Below, one piece after another: positions 21,926 to 34,680 of a DNA stretch of 64,000 nt (position 1 is its first letter; each line of letters begins with the position of its first letter). Location of the stretch: positions 16,907-80,906 of the forward strand of contig NW_019091369.1 of the NCBI RefSeq assembly GCF_001949145.1, given 5' to 3'. The position numbers were made by a program, and so were the translations under genes. The stretch is from Acanthaster planci (lineage: Eukaryota > Echinodermata > Asteroidea > Valvatida > Acanthasteridae). Below the pieces are notes generated by a model. The model ran no database searches, was not told the origin of the DNA, and was given only the letters and a program-made list of their open reading frames with translations.

Positions 21926-24900
21926 ATGGTCGATGGTAAGTCTGAACTCTCTAAACACCAGGACCCCATGAATGAGAGAGAGATACGCTGTACAATTTAG
22001 GAGGTGTGTATTTGGACGCCACCCACTAAACTTAGGGCTGAGTCAATTCGAATAAGTCACTATTTGAATATTCCACATTCAATTTGATTGAATATCTGAA
22101 TATTTAATCGTACTGACCGGCAGATTGTTGAGGAACAAACCATATGCAAAATCAGTTGCAATAATGCCCATTGTGATCACTATAATAGCTTCTCACATCT
22201 AAGAGTATCTCCAGCCACAATTTAGCAAGATTTAAGAGATGAACAAGACTTCTGCATTCTGGATTTTCAAGCCCTTTTGAAAATTTCTATTCCTTTTAAA
22301 TTGTTTAATGAATAATTTACTTTTGAATTGTTGTAAGATTTCTGTTGCTTTTCATTTGAATCTGCTTGAAACAAGCCTCCATAGTGAAGTTTTTCTCATT
22401 TAAAACAAAAGAAAATTTTTCTTTTTCATGAATATTAAAATTCAAAAAAATAATATTTGAATATCCGATAATGGACCAAATATTCAGTTATTCGGACATT
22501 CGATAGTACCCTCCTTGATCAATGTCTACATGCACGTATGTATATGCGAATAGGCCAGTAGATTATAGCACCAATAGTGATCATGCAAGACCTGTGGCCT
22601 AGTGCCCTAGTGCATAGTCGGGTGTCTTGTGAGCACGGGTGAGAGAGTTTGAATCCCAGCTAGCCAGAGACACTCTTTTTAAAATATTGTTATTTTCAAA
22701 TTAACTGTAAACAGAGCATGACATTTTCCCTTTTTGGTTCGTGGCTCTGGAGGATTTTTCTTTGCGGGGAAAAAATGTCCAAACTCACCAGAAAGTTACT
22801 CAAAGTCTAAATCTCATCGAGACCTGAATTCCTCACAGACACAATACACATGTACATGTATAAATGTATCTGTTTCTTTGGCATCTGTACTGATATAAGT
22901 TTTCTCTTCTTTTTCCACATTTCTTTCTGATCCAACAGAAGAGAAAGTGAAGATTGTGTTGGTGGGTAATGACCATGTGGGCAAAACCTGCCTCTGTCTC
23001 GCTTACTGCAAAGACTACTTTCCCTACGTGTACATCCCTATAGTGTTTGAGGACTACGTGCAGGATGTGGTGGTTGCTGGGAAGGCTTTTGCTGCTCGTC
23101 CTGTGGACACATCAACCTTGGTACGATCGGGAAACTTACATTGGGAATCCATGCAAATTGGTTTTCATGCGCTCAAAGAAATTAACTTGCGAGTCAAAAT
23201 CATTTTTATGATGTTGGTTTCTCAAAAATTGTTGCAGGCACCAACAAGAATTCATAAATGAGTTTCCCAACGAAGGGAATCTCTGCGTGTGAAATGATTG
23301 TGAGTGCATGAAATGAAAATGACCAAATAAAATTAAGTTACAATTTGTTCCTGCCTGAAATGAAAGTCAAAGATGTCACAGCTCAAGGGCGTGACCACAA
23401 TTTACATGTATTATCCTTTTGTTATTCTTGTGTGAATGTGCTGTGCACGTACCTCCACAGGATTGGGCAAATCTTTAAAGCACAGATAGTCTTATTGTAT
23501 TAAATCTCATACTTTCTTTGAATTGGGATATAAAAATCGCATGTCATTGACTACACTTGAGAGTTGTTATTTTAGAGACTTGTCATACCTACATACACCC
23601 ATCAACATTTAAGTTGATAAGACATTTTCTTGTACAGATTTATTAAAAATCTTGTCCTATTTGCTTGTTGTCTTCCTAGGCCAATATTTGATAAATTGAA
23701 GGCTACGTAACCTTTCAAAAATCAGTAATAAGTGCAAAACCATCTATTCTCTTACTTTTTGACGAGTCTTAAGTGGCCTATCTGTGTAGATTTTACCCCT
23801 GATCATTTTTGGTTTTTGGTTTTTTTGCACTTTTTCCACACTTTACAGCAAAAATGCATACATGGATGACATGCATTCAGTGTCATGTTTTTCCATAGAT
23901 CCATTGTTCATATCTGATACATGTAGTTGGTAATACCGCAGTGTCTTAATTGACGTGGGTCGGGGTAATTTACAAATGCTGGATGCTGTGAAGAACGGTC
24001 ACTTTTTTGTGTGCAGGGAGAAGATTATGATCATCTGCGTCCTTTGAAATATCCAGGAACTGACGTATTTCTGATGTGTTTCTCAGTGGAGCGCCGGTCT
24101 TCCTTTGAACACATTGAGTCAAGATGGCTGCCAGAGATCCGCCAATACATGCCCACAACTCCCATCATTCTTGTGGCCACAAAGATAGGCAAGTTATTTG
24201 TGAGCAGCCACGAGTTGAAACCTTACACAAGCTGGCATGTGGATTGGCTTTTTAATTGCTAAAAGATTCTGTTGATTATTCCCAAGAGCATTCACATGTA
24301 TGTTCATTTTTTCTGGATAATGGAAAGCTGTAACCTACATGCACAGACAGCGTTAAAACATTTTCACAGATGCAAGGTCCCTGGACCAAGAAATAACGTT
24401 CAAAGGATCTAGGTCAGTGATTGTAGTTATTCATTTATCTCCACATATTTCAAGTGGCACTTTATTGTCAGGATGAACTTTGTAGCTTTTGTTGAAAGCT
24501 CCAATACTGACCACTCCTGTTGAAGTAATTTGAGACTCATTTTAATGCTTCAGATTGGGACAGTCTTTTTTAGGGGGTTTGTTTTTTTGGTGCAGATCTT
24601 CGTGGGAGTCCCCAGCACAGTTGTGTTACATTTGACGAAGGCTTTGAACTGGCCCAGAAACACAACTGGACCTACATCGAGACGAGTGCCGTCCTTCACA
24701 CCAGCAGGAAAGAGTGCCATGAAAAATATGTGAGTAGAATCCTCGGAGGAATGATGTGGAGTTTTACAGGGACTCTTTGTGATGGGAAGAGATGGTGAAT
24801 TTTTTTTTTTTTTTAAAGTCAAAAATGCATCATTGGATGGCACACGGTAGTTAAGTACATGTTAGTGCGTGCGGAAGTTTCATGTATTCGGATATCTCCT

Positions 24901-27900
24901 GTAAGGGAGGCCTAGAAGATTCAAAATCTAAGGATGAAAGTGAGAGATGTGGGTACAGGTCTGCCTTTTGCCTTATATGGAGGTAGAAGAATCCAGTAAT
25001 AGAGTTGTGTGAGATGATGAAGCCCCTAGAGAACCAAGCAGTGCAAGAAACCAAGCCATCAAACGGCCTCTTACTCAGGTTTCTCTCTGCTTTTTGTCTT
25101 TTGTCAGGTGGCTCGTTGGGGTGAGCCTCCTACTTTGACGTACGAGAAAGTGGATGTTTTCCACCTTTATTTCTCTGTTCAGAGCAGGACGTCCCTGGCG
25201 AATGTTGAAACGAGATGGGTTCCTGAGATCCGCCATGCCATGCCTGACATTCCAATCCTCCTGGTTGCAACAAACATAGGCAAGTGCATTGGAGGACAAC
25301 GTGAAAATTGTATTTGGAAAGTTAACCTCCAAATGTCACTGACTATGTGACTGAGAACAAGTTTATACCCGTCGTTGATGTGTATTCTGAAAACGCTTTA
25401 TACTCAATACTGCCTGTATATTTGTACCTGTTACATAACACCTCTACTCGTACCTGTCTTTTGTTGCTGTTCGTTAAATGCCAAAGCTGCATGGACCTTT
25501 TTGTTCGAATGGAATGTTTTGCTCTGTATTTAAGGCTTTATAGCGGGCTGCTCGGCCTCGGTCGGTGTCAGTTATGGTGAACGTGCGTGAGCACAGTTTG
25601 AGGTCCGCACCCCTGTTTCGATGTTGCTGCTGCTAGGATCTACCTGTGGGCTGCCGGTGGTGGTTGGTTTTCATAGTGACTCAGGTCCGTGCTGGTGTGG
25701 CATCTGCAGTGGCATAGCCACGGACATAGCCACCGGCAGCCTGAACAAGGCTAACAAAAATTTGCCACCCAAAAAACCTTACCACTGAAACCTGGTGCCC
25801 CCATAAGATGCTGGGGCCCCTTTGTGGCCCCCACTCCTACACCACTGCTTATCTGCAGTGACTTTTTGTTTTTTTCAGATTTCATCAGGTAAGAACTGGC
25901 AATACTGATTTTTTTTTTATTGTCGATTTGTTTCCAAGTAATATTGCCGATTTGATGATGCAGTCATACAAAAAATTGTGCAACACTGATGAACCCTTAC
26001 CATCCTCAATCCTTCCAAATCCTCTGAGCGGTTTTGGAGGATTTTGGAGGATTGAGGCTGCATGGCAGAATTGCATTGCTGCATGCGAAGGATGCATTGT
26101 CTCAAGGTTGTATTTTTAAAGACTTTGTGTTGTCGGTGTTCAGCCATGCATACATTCACGCCAACATTGTATGTGAAATTCCCCATACTGATCCAGGATA
26201 CCATTCACACTGCCTCAACAAAATGAGAGGAATTGCTGGAGGGTTTTGAAAGATTGAGGCAGTGGGCACCCGTCCACAGAACATACTCAAGAAATATCAG
26301 AGGATTTTGGAGGACTGAGGCTGAATCCAATTTGTTCAAGGGGGAAGTTGGAGGATTTTGAAGGATTGAGGGTGTATAGCCAAAAGGGCCACTAGTTAGG
26401 GTCAACCCTAACACTCCTCAGTCCTCCAACAGGTGAAGGATTGAGGAGGGTTAGGGTTAAAGACTTCCTAAGACTGCAAACATACATGTAAAGGCATGAA
26501 CAATGTGGCTTTGAGGAAACTGGCCTCTGTAACTCCTGGCTGCAGAGACTTATTGTTTGCTTGTTTTGTTTCTTTTGTAACCTGTTTGCAAATAATTCAT
26601 ATTCCCCCCAAAATCGCTCACCCTTACCCACAATCTCTGCTCCATGAGCCTCGTGAAAACTGTCCGTTATTTACTTGGCATGCCATTAAAGCACAGATTT
26701 GGGATTTCTTGCATTACAAACTTCAGGTTGGGCATGAACAATTGTCAAATTTTTCCTGAAAAACTTGCGTGGAGAAAAAAAGGTCAATAAGGAATGATAC
26801 CAGTGACGTCTGGATATTTCGATATTCCAAAGTGTTGGCGATTTTGAGTTATTTTCTTCTGTTTGAATATCGTATCATCATGTTGGCCAGCACTACAGCA
26901 GGTCAAAGTCTCAGGCAATTTATGGAAAGTACTGCTGGAGTGTGTCATGGATGGCAATGGTGGAAATCACCTCAACCCTGAATTTTTGGGGGCACAGATT
27001 AATTTTCCTGTCTCTTCCCACTTTAAAGATGTGAGGTCCATCCCCCCCACCACCACCCTGCATACCTTTGTAGAAGTGTGTAAACACTTCACTCATGCAC
27101 CCCCATCTATGGGCTCTGAGTTGAACCAAGAGAGGGCGCAATTTTCCCAGCTACGGATTCTCCCTTAGTTGGAACTGCACTTTGCTAGTTCACGACCCAC
27201 CATGACATTCATGCGTTCAAGTTGCACCGCTACAAACTAAGTGAACATTCCACTATCATGGCTCTTTTCAACTCATGAAGGCAGATAGTAAAAAAGGATT
27301 TGTAGATCCCTCAAATTTTAGCCATTGTCACCCACCTGTAACCCTATTTTCCTTAGGTAATCAATTTCTACGATGGTGGATACATTTTCTTAAACTCACA
27401 ATTGCTCTTTGATCTTTCCACAAGATAACTTCGAAGTTGCAATGTCCAGGTTCTTTTTTTCTGTGTACTTCGGCAGATCCTCCTTGGAGTCCTCATCGCA
27501 CCCGTGTGGTAACATATGAGGAGGGCTTGAAGATGGCTCAGAAACTTAACTTGGAATACACGGAGATGACAGGGCAGCTGAACTTGAACCTGAATGAATG
27601 CTTTGAGAAAGCAGTGAGGGAAATCCTTAGAGAATCTCTTGGTTTATGAATCAATTTTAATCTTTGTATAGTTGTTCTGTTCAGAAATCCATGGAAATGG
27701 TTGGAACTCCATTAGTCAATGAGTTACCTGGCTGTCATTGGATAATGACTGTATGGTGCAAACCATCGGTGGAAAGTGTTAGCACGAGAATCAAAGGAGG
27801 CTGGTGAAGTAAATGTTTGATGAAAACAAGTCCCATTATGAATCTTTGATACACGACTGTAACTTGGATTTAAAATCATTAGATTACCAAAATTAATGAG

Positions 27901-30900
27901 GAAAACTCTTCTTTTTCCAAAGGTTTACATTGCTGATGAAGGAAGGACTCCAAAGAAGAAAAAAGGTTTCTTTGGTTTCAGGAGGAGAAAGCCCAAGCCC
28001 AGCCCACCATCTGAACCTGAAGTACCCCCAGTAGGTGAGCCTTTCCAGAAGTAAGGCTTACTGAGACAAAGTCAACATTGCTTTCATTCCACATGTGGTT
28101 TATCCAGTGTTCATTGAAGTAGTCACATAGCATTGAGTCTTTTGCATGTTGCTTGAGAGACACAACTGACTTGATAAACAAAAAAAATTACCTCAGTCTA
28201 TTTTAAGTTGGCCGTCACACTCAATAACATATTTTGCCAACTTACAGACCAATTCCAGCGACGGTAACTTTTCTCATATTCAATCCTTTTCAGAAGAGCC
28301 AAATCTAATAAAAGTGGCACATATCAATATCTCCCTTGCAATACACGTTTTTGTGTTAATAAAACACAGTTTTTGTACCCATTTTCCTGCGAGTCCAGTC
28401 TGGTATTGTAAAAATGGACGTGTCGTCACGACTCAATACCATTTCATGAATATTGATTTTTGGGATGTATTTAACCCTGGAGACAAAATACCACAGTGCG
28501 TTTGCGTCTGCTTTAGGCATGCATAGCACGCGTTGCCGCGGACAACAGCGCAAACTTGAAGAATGCTTTCATTCTTCTGAAACTTGAAGAATTTCCATCC
28601 CAGATCATTTGCAGAATTTATGCATCTACCGATGACGGACGATTTCGGCATTGTTGTAAATCTTGAAGAAAGGAGCACAAACTCTTGACAGAAAAGTAGA
28701 TGGTGCACACAGATTGATCCCCGGTATATGGTGGATGCACATGTAGCTCCATGTTCATGTGTATGTACATTTGTAGCAGAACCAGTCGTGCTATGGATAC
28801 CAGTTTGAATATATTCTCTGGTCTTGCATCAAACAAATTTCGTTTCTCAACAGTGCCGCCGGTGGTCAGATCGTGGAAATTTTTCATAAACCCAAAGACG
28901 CCGTTCAACAATTTCGGCAAAATTACCAATAATGCAGACGCAATACAGACATGATTTGGCAATGAATATATGATTTATTCCACGCTAAACACAATCAGAG
29001 TTTATTTTCAAAACTTTTAAAACCATTGGAGTTGGTCTGTAACCAGCACTGATGGCCACTTCATTTCAAAGCCATTCTATCTATTGTACTACATTGACTG
29101 CATCTTAATTCCCCTTCCTACCAAGTTTCATTTTACTTTTCAAAAGCCGTACAACTACTTAAGGTAAATTGTGGCCCAGGGTACAAGAAAGGGAACCCTT
29201 GAGTATCCCCCCCCGGCTGTGTCATTAGGGACTTCGGTACAGATTCAGTAACTTAAATCTGTGGGGTTTTTTTGGCTTCAAGATGAAGCCCCTCGGATTG
29301 AAATCCAAACCTCAACCATCGCAGACAACTTTGGCAAGGCATTGGAGCAGCCAGCTTTCTCTGACGTCGTCTTCATCGTTGGAGGGAAGAGCATCTTGGC
29401 CCACAAAGTGGTGCTGTGTAGTGCCTCCAACTTCTTCTGTCATGTGTTTGGCCTGGATCTACCTCAGGTTGGCTGTATCTTGTCTTATAGAGCCCAATTA
29501 GACCCTTACTGTTCATATTTTTCCCACACTCCAAGTAAGAGTACAACTTAAACCAGAACCTGATTTTTTTCAGTTCAGTGCTTCCATATCTCTAACCCTA
29601 TAGGCGGTAATAAGTTTTTGAGTAACTCGTCCTATTTTCTAAACAGAAAAGAGCCAAAAATGTTTGCACTTTTCTGATTGATTTGTTCCAGCATAAAGCC
29701 AGCAATTCTCCCGTCTTGAACTTTACCTGGGAGAATATCAACAAGGGCAAGATTACCGGTTTAGCTGGTATCCTTGATGAAGTGACCCCAGATGGCAGTC
29801 TGCTTGAGAAAGCAAAGACCCAGGTGACGATCAGTGCAGACATCTCTTACAAGACCTTCTACCATGTCTTGGAGTTTCTGTACACAGGTAACTACAAGAC
29901 GAAAAAAAATTCCCAAACCAAACTTTTTTCTGCCATTTTGTCAAGTCCTTCACTTGTTTCATTTTCAAAAATCCAGCCATCTCACTAAAACATAAAATGC
30001 AGGTAACTTAAAAGTAATTACTCTTCAGGCTTGGGATGATCTACGGTGTAGGAATTTCCAGAATTCTGATAAGTCCATGTTGCAAACAGATATCTTGCTA
30101 ATTATACACCTGAACTTCTTTGGAAAACTCACGGTAGAAGTCAGTCACTGGTAAGAGATCTTCATGAGTAATCAGCGTGCTCTTTTCTCTTTGAAAGATC
30201 ATGTGTGTCTTAGGTGATGTGGCAGTGTGTCTAGTAGACAATTCCAACTTTCTCAACTTTTCAGAAGCCTTCTTTACCGAGTATACTGGCACCCAAGAAA
30301 CTCCTTGTTTCTTAAATTCTGCCTTTCCACACCACCTCTAACATTATAGGCCTTCCTAGCCTCACAGACGAGACCAGCACAGAGGACCTCGTGGCTTTAC
30401 AGAAAGCATCCAATACATTCTCCTTGCCTATGCTGGACAGCATCGCCAAGAACCTACAGAATGATGGAAAGTTCCTGAATCCTAGCATTGGAACCTACCT
30501 GAATGATCAGACAGGACAGAGGGCCAAGTGGTTGTTCCTGAACAAACAGACACTGTCTGATATCCGATTCAAAGTTGAAGGTAAGCTGTGTCTTGTATCT
30601 CTTCCTGCCGGTCCCCTTGGATATCCCTGGCTATTAGTTAAAGAACAGTGCTCCATGGAGCTGGAATTTGATGCATTTGGGTGGTGTGGGTTGTGCAAGG
30701 TTTGGTTTTTGGAATAGGAATAGACAGCATTGAAATTGAGTTCTTTCTGTGTGGAGAATAGCAGCACTAACGTTCTCATTATATCAGTTTGGTTTTATTC
30801 AACCTTGTGCCCCACCAGTCAATTATTTTACAACATTGAAAAAACATCACCTTTTTTCATTCTCTTGGCAAAGACACACTAGTCTATGCTCACAAGGTGA

Positions 30901-32634
30901 TGCTGACATGTCGCTGTGGGTTTATGAATGGAATGTTCACCGGAGACTTCACTGAAAGCAGCCAAGATGAGGTAATTTGGGTTTGAGTCACTTTACAGAG
31001 CAAGACCGACAGTCAGGGAGAAATAATTCTCAGGTAACAAAAGTGAGGTGTACAGACTGATTCTTTGATGATGGCCAAACACCCTGTGGAGTTAGGACGC
31101 CTTTCCATACGTACGTTTTTTGGGTGCATTGCTTACACGATGCATTTATGTGTTTCATTTTCATGGACACAAAAGTCAACTGCATTAACATAACACACAT
31201 GTACGTTGTGTTCGGCTCCGGGATATGCAACACTTGGTGCAGGTGTTGACCCGCATAGGGAAAGGTGCCTTTATGCCGCTTCCAACTTGGACCTATTTCT
31301 CTAAGAAGCAGTCATAAGAATACTGAATGCCTGTCAGTTCTGATAGTGGGTGCTACTTTAGGGTTAGGCTAACAGTTCCCACATATCTGACAAGCACCCT
31401 ACTGACCGAATACCCCAGTGATATGCTGTAGACCACAAGGACTCATGGCACTGCGTTGATAAGCTACCTGCCTTGCGCAGAAGCACCCCGTCTTTGGTTG
31501 AAAAGAGTCATGCTGCCGGAGATCGAGTGTTCATTTTGTTGGTACCGATGTGACTGTAACGCGTACATTTCATAGTCGTTTGGGAACCAATTTAGGAAAA
31601 ATCAAACAGGAATCTTGTTGCATTGATGCTTAGATTAGAATTGAAGACGTGAGTCTGGAGTGTTTCTTGGCCCTCCTGGAGTACCTGTACACTGACCACG
31701 CCCCTATAGAGGAGGGTGATGCTGTGGGGATCCTTGTAGCTGCTGATCGGTATGGCCAAGATCGACTGAGAAATCTCTGTGAGCTGTACATCACCAAGGG
31801 GGTAGATGTGACAGAGGAACATGTGGATGTCATTGGACTGTTGCATACAGCCCAGGTTTGTAAGCCCATCCTGATAAGCTCGTGTTTGAATTCTCAGATA
31901 TGAATGAGTTGCAGCGCACACTGAGTTCTAAAAATTAATTCCAAGTCCAAGTCTCCATTCATCAAAATCAAGTCTAGTTCTTAGTGTTGAATGCCCAAAC
32001 TGTGCAGTCTAAATTAAAAGTCAAGTGTTACCCAAGTGCCATGAGTGAAAAAACAGCCAGAAAGTTGGTTGAACTTTTCCAGCAACCATATCTCATTGTC
32101 TGTATCATCCAACTCTCCATTAATGTTAGGTACTTGCCAGAAGCAGCATCAGCCTATTTTAAGTACTTCTAATAAAACTAAACTAGAGGGTCACATCATT
32201 CGATCAGTGCTATATGTGATCTAACTCGTTAATGAAACAGGAGTTATTGCTGTTTGTCGTTGACATGGAATTACATAGCGTGCTGTTGTGCACATAGAAA
32301 GAGCGTGTAACTTCAATGGCAATGATCAGTCTTTGGTTTATGTTAACAACATTGTTGCGTTATTGTCAGATGTGCAGAAATATACTTATTGAAGATGCCC
32401 TGACCTAGTATGTGTTTGATTGTTTGACAGATGTGCAATGCCAGTCAGCTTGCCCAGTGGTGCCTTGATCTCATTTCCCGTAACTTTGTGGCCTTCCAGC
32501 AGCGGGCGGAGTTTAAGAAGCTGGAGGGGGAGAACCTGAAATATGTCACCGAGAACCGCTGGCCTCCTGTGAGCTACCTGGAGGAGCTGGAGAAATACAA
32601 GGCTCAATGCGGGGAGAAAGGGGACAGAGTATGA
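21926..32634 (+). CDS. RhoBTB/RacA-like gene copy C with duplicated GTPase half-domain
   Basis: Thirteen coding exons close in phase: 21926-21935 (ATG GTC GAT G), 22939-23120, 24017-24188, 24596-24729, 25108-25279, 27477-27613, 27923-28034, 29283-29467, 29692-29887, 30350-30580, 30874-30971, 31634-31855, 32431-32634, giving 684 residues. An in-frame TAG at 21851 and no other ATG after it support the start. Residues 13-20 are the P-loop GNDHVGKT. The Rac T35 position is Ile (YIPIVFEDY) and DTAGQ reads DTSTL, with Leu at the Q61 position. TKID is kept at 120-123 and ETSA follows. A second G4/G5 half (ATNIDPPWSP, EMTG) occupies 167-269. The linker [16 protein letters not shown] is polybasic. BTB1 ([14 protein letters not shown]) and BTB2 ([15 protein letters not shown]) follow, then the tail [15 protein letters not shown]. 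Donors at 24189 and 25280 are GC. Likely a Cullin-3 adaptor; GTP hydrolysis is doubtful. Confidence 0.9.
22030..22515. mobile_element. Candidate non-autonomous DNA element in intron 1 of copy C
   Basis: The left end is rich in TCGAATAAGTC and TTTGAATATTCC motifs, and the right end has ATATTCAGTTATTCGGACATT. These look like degenerate inverted ends of the TTCGAATA type seen in hAT-like elements. No coding region and no clear target duplication. Confidence 0.3.
22588..22670 (+). repeat. tRNA-derived SINE or tRNA pseudogene
   Basis: TGGCCTAGTG at 22595 fits the Pol III A box and AGTTTGAATCC at 22646 fits the B box with one mismatch, at tRNA-like spacing. The stems do not pair well enough for a working tRNA. 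Confidence 0.5.
25707..25847. mobile_element. MITE with CAGTGGCATAGCCAC termini
   Basis: It begins CAGTGGCATAGCCACGG and ends CCCCCACTCCTACACCACTG, which are imperfect inverted repeats. It is 141 bp with no ORF. Related-looking tracts (GTAGCGTATC, ATATGCCACT) occur near 47010 and 57960. Confidence 0.6.
26000..26460. repeat. Cluster of GGAGGATTTTGAAGGATTGAGG-type units
   Basis: Related 20-25 bp units occur near 26033, 26235, 26299 and 26350 on one strand, and near 26000 on the other strand (CCTCAATCCTTCCAAATCCTC). The cluster ends in the TTAA palindrome at 26401-26460. It seems to be a local expansion of one fold-back family. Confidence 0.65.
26401..26460. repeat. TTAA-type palindromic miniature element, copy 1
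   Basis: The ends are TCAACCCTAACACTCC and GGAGGGTTAGGGTTAA with CTCCAACAGGTGAAGG in the middle. The same 53-60 bp hairpin occurs at 39019-39071 and, inverted, at 54443-54501. Confidence 0.75.
27118..27265 (+). repeat. Interspersed repeat (GAGAGGGCGCAA family), copy 1
   Basis: AACCAAGAGAGGGCGCAATTT followed by TTGGAACTGCAC matches the sequence near 57050 on this strand and near 53040 on the opposite strand. The family also seems to include a GTTCCCAAACGACTATGAA motif seen near 57122, 31580 and 52510. Confidence 0.5.
28035..29282 (+). other. Intron of copy C between linker and BTB1 exons
   Basis: It is about 1.25 kb with an ordinary donor (GTGAGC) and acceptor (TTCAAG). A 114-codon opposite-strand ORF at 28618-28962 has no family I recognise and no copy in the matching introns of A or B. 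It is probably inserted sequence. Confidence 0.5.
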
Positions 32635-32675
32635 AGAAGGGAAAGTGGCTTATTTTGTTTGATGCACAGTCTGGA

Positions 32676-32681
32676 AATAAA
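32676..32681 (+). terminator. Possible poly(A) signal of copy C
   Basis: AATAAA occurs only 42 bp after the stop codon. A longer UTR is possible, since the 3' flank similar to copy A continues for about 1 kb. Confidence 0.35.
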
Positions 32682-34395
32682 TTTTGCTTCTTGTTGTGTA
32701 TGTAACAAATTTAGTCTGTATTGCCTAAAAGCTAGTTTTCTTGAAACAAATCATTTAATAATTAACATATATAAATTTTTTATACTGTTATGCACGTGTT
32801 ATTTTACAATTTTAACAAACACTTGTCATATTTTGAAACTTTGATATTCATTACCCTCTGGAAAACTATGGTTAGAAACGATCCATTTGTTTTAATATTA
32901 GAAATGCAATGACCTTGTGTCCTTTTATGAATGGCCATGCTGATGTGGGAAGCGAGGGTTTACATACATGTGATGCATGACATTAGTCTTACAGTATTAA
33001 CCAGACGAGAGGGCATAATATTTATGTTCGTGAAAAAGGACGTGTATGAATACCCTCCAAATGTAGTTGACAATATTTCCTTTTCTTGTGAAAAAAAGTT
33101 TAGCATTATGAATCATGTGAGCTACGGCGTATTTTAGAACAGAATGTAATGCCTTGATTGTGTGAACCATCTTACAGTAATTGTAATGTCGGACTCTGTA
33201 AGGATTTGCAAAATGCAGTGCAATACAGTGTATGAAGTACAATGTGGGAAAAATGTAAGGCCTTACAGCCGGAGATGACACAGTGAGTTCATCCACATGA
33301 AACTAATGCACGGGACCATTGGTGCATGTGTTATTTGCAGTCATGGTCAAGTCATTTTGACAGAGCCTAAGAATGATTACCGAACGGAATGCCGCTACAT
33401 GCTGCACAGCCTGGCGTTTTCCATTAATTCCTACACAATGTGAAACCAGTCAGCAGGCTAATTACATACGTGTACTTTTCACGCTGTCATCAGGTCTTGT
33501 GCCAGGTCTTTGTTCTCAACTGATGTCTCGGTCTTTGCCTTTTTCGAAACTGGCTTATTGTTAAAAAAATTCTAACAGTAGAATCACCCTTCCTTCAAAG
33601 GAAGGTTTAGTACTATTTTTAAGTGCTTGTTCTTTAATTTCCCTATTCCTATTTGTTAAAATCAAAAAAATTAGGAACAAGGACGGGGGGTGAGATTAAG
33701 TACTGCCCCTCCCCCAACCGCTGGATATCTATTGCATATTGGTGCTGAAAATGATGTATTTAATAAAGGATTACATGTATGTTAATGAATCTCAGAGTCT
33801 CCTGTCAAGAATGTACGACACTCAGGGGCCTCTCTTGACAGCACTGCTGGGGGGAGGACCCTCTCGCACCCCCAACAGATATTGGAGTGTCTTTAAGGAT
33901 GAAAGTTATTAGCGGTTTGTTGCAGGTCATGAAGTGCAGATGTGCCCCCATTTTGGGGGATTGTGCTCTAGTCTAGTTTTCAAACTTGAAGATCTTAGTT
34001 CAGTTTCACAATTTTACTACATGGCCAGCTCGGGCAGAGTTCTTCATGATTTAATATTAAAGTGTCTATTACAGAAACCTTGTGAACACATTCCAGCGAT
34101 TTTTGGATAATCTTTGGCCAGTCACTTCATTCCCCACAATAGTTCCTGTTTCTTGGATGAGGCAGCCCGGTTGCAGAAACAACCGAGGAGTACTTGAACT
34201 GTCATTTTAAAAACACATTCAAGCTTAATCTAAAAAGAGAAGTGGCCCCTGACATTTGTGATGCTTATGTTAAAAGTATGCTGTTACCGTCCCAAGAGTA
34301 CTCTCGGAGTCATCGGGGATCATTAGTGCAGGTGTCTCTTTTGAATGGAATGCATTGCAAGAATTGCTGGGTGACGGAGCTGAATTCGAATTTAG

Positions 34396-34680
34396 GTGAG
34401 GTTTGCTAAGGTATCATCCCTCGTTGGATGGTACCCTCTTCAAGCCTCCTCTAGTGTTCTCTCTCTGTTGCTCTCTGTCCATGACGCTGGCTTCATGCAT
34501 ATTGTCGTATCATCTTTCCATCTTCTGTCTTCCTCCTCTTCAGCTCCTGTTGGGGCGGCTATTTTAGGGGTTCTGTTAGTCCATCTGTAGTCGATGAACC
34601 TTGCTGCATGTTCTGCCCATCTCATTTGCTTTCCGTCACTTGATTGGGGCACACAGCTGCCAATGGTGAACAAGTGTCCA
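34396..34680 (-). mobile_element. Non-LTR retrotransposon (LINE) remnant, end of reverse transcriptase ORF
   Basis: On the - strand the translation contains KQMRWAEHAARF, then YRWTNRTPKI, then RRWKDDTTI and ESNRERTLEEA. This order (KWAGHVAR, RWTxR, RRWxDDI, DRxxWxxLEEA) is the typical C-terminal tail of LINE reverse transcriptases. Only the last 80 or so codons remain, so it is a 5'-truncated dead copy. The 143-codon + strand ORF at 34594 is its antisense. Confidence 0.6.

Larger units (their letters stand above)
25280..27476 (+). other. Expanded intron of copy C holding several repeats
   Basis: The same intron is about 400 bp in copy B (13739-14138) and 2.2 kb here. The excess includes a MITE at 25707-25847, a cluster of GGAGGATTTTGGAGGATTG units at 26000-26460 and an interspersed repeat at 27118-27265. 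The ORFs at 25347, 26392-26759 and 26769-27168 lie in or beside these and are not supported as genes. Confidence 0.6.

Noticed and set aside
26401-26460. CCCTAA motifs as interstitial telomere repeats
   Set aside because: Only one or two CCTAA units per arm, within a defined palindrome that recurs elsewhere. No tandem telomere array.
28618-28962. 114-codon minus-strand ORF in a copy C intron
   Set aside because: No family, no counterpart in the same intron of copies A or B, and overlapping ORFs on both strands. Probably inserted sequence.
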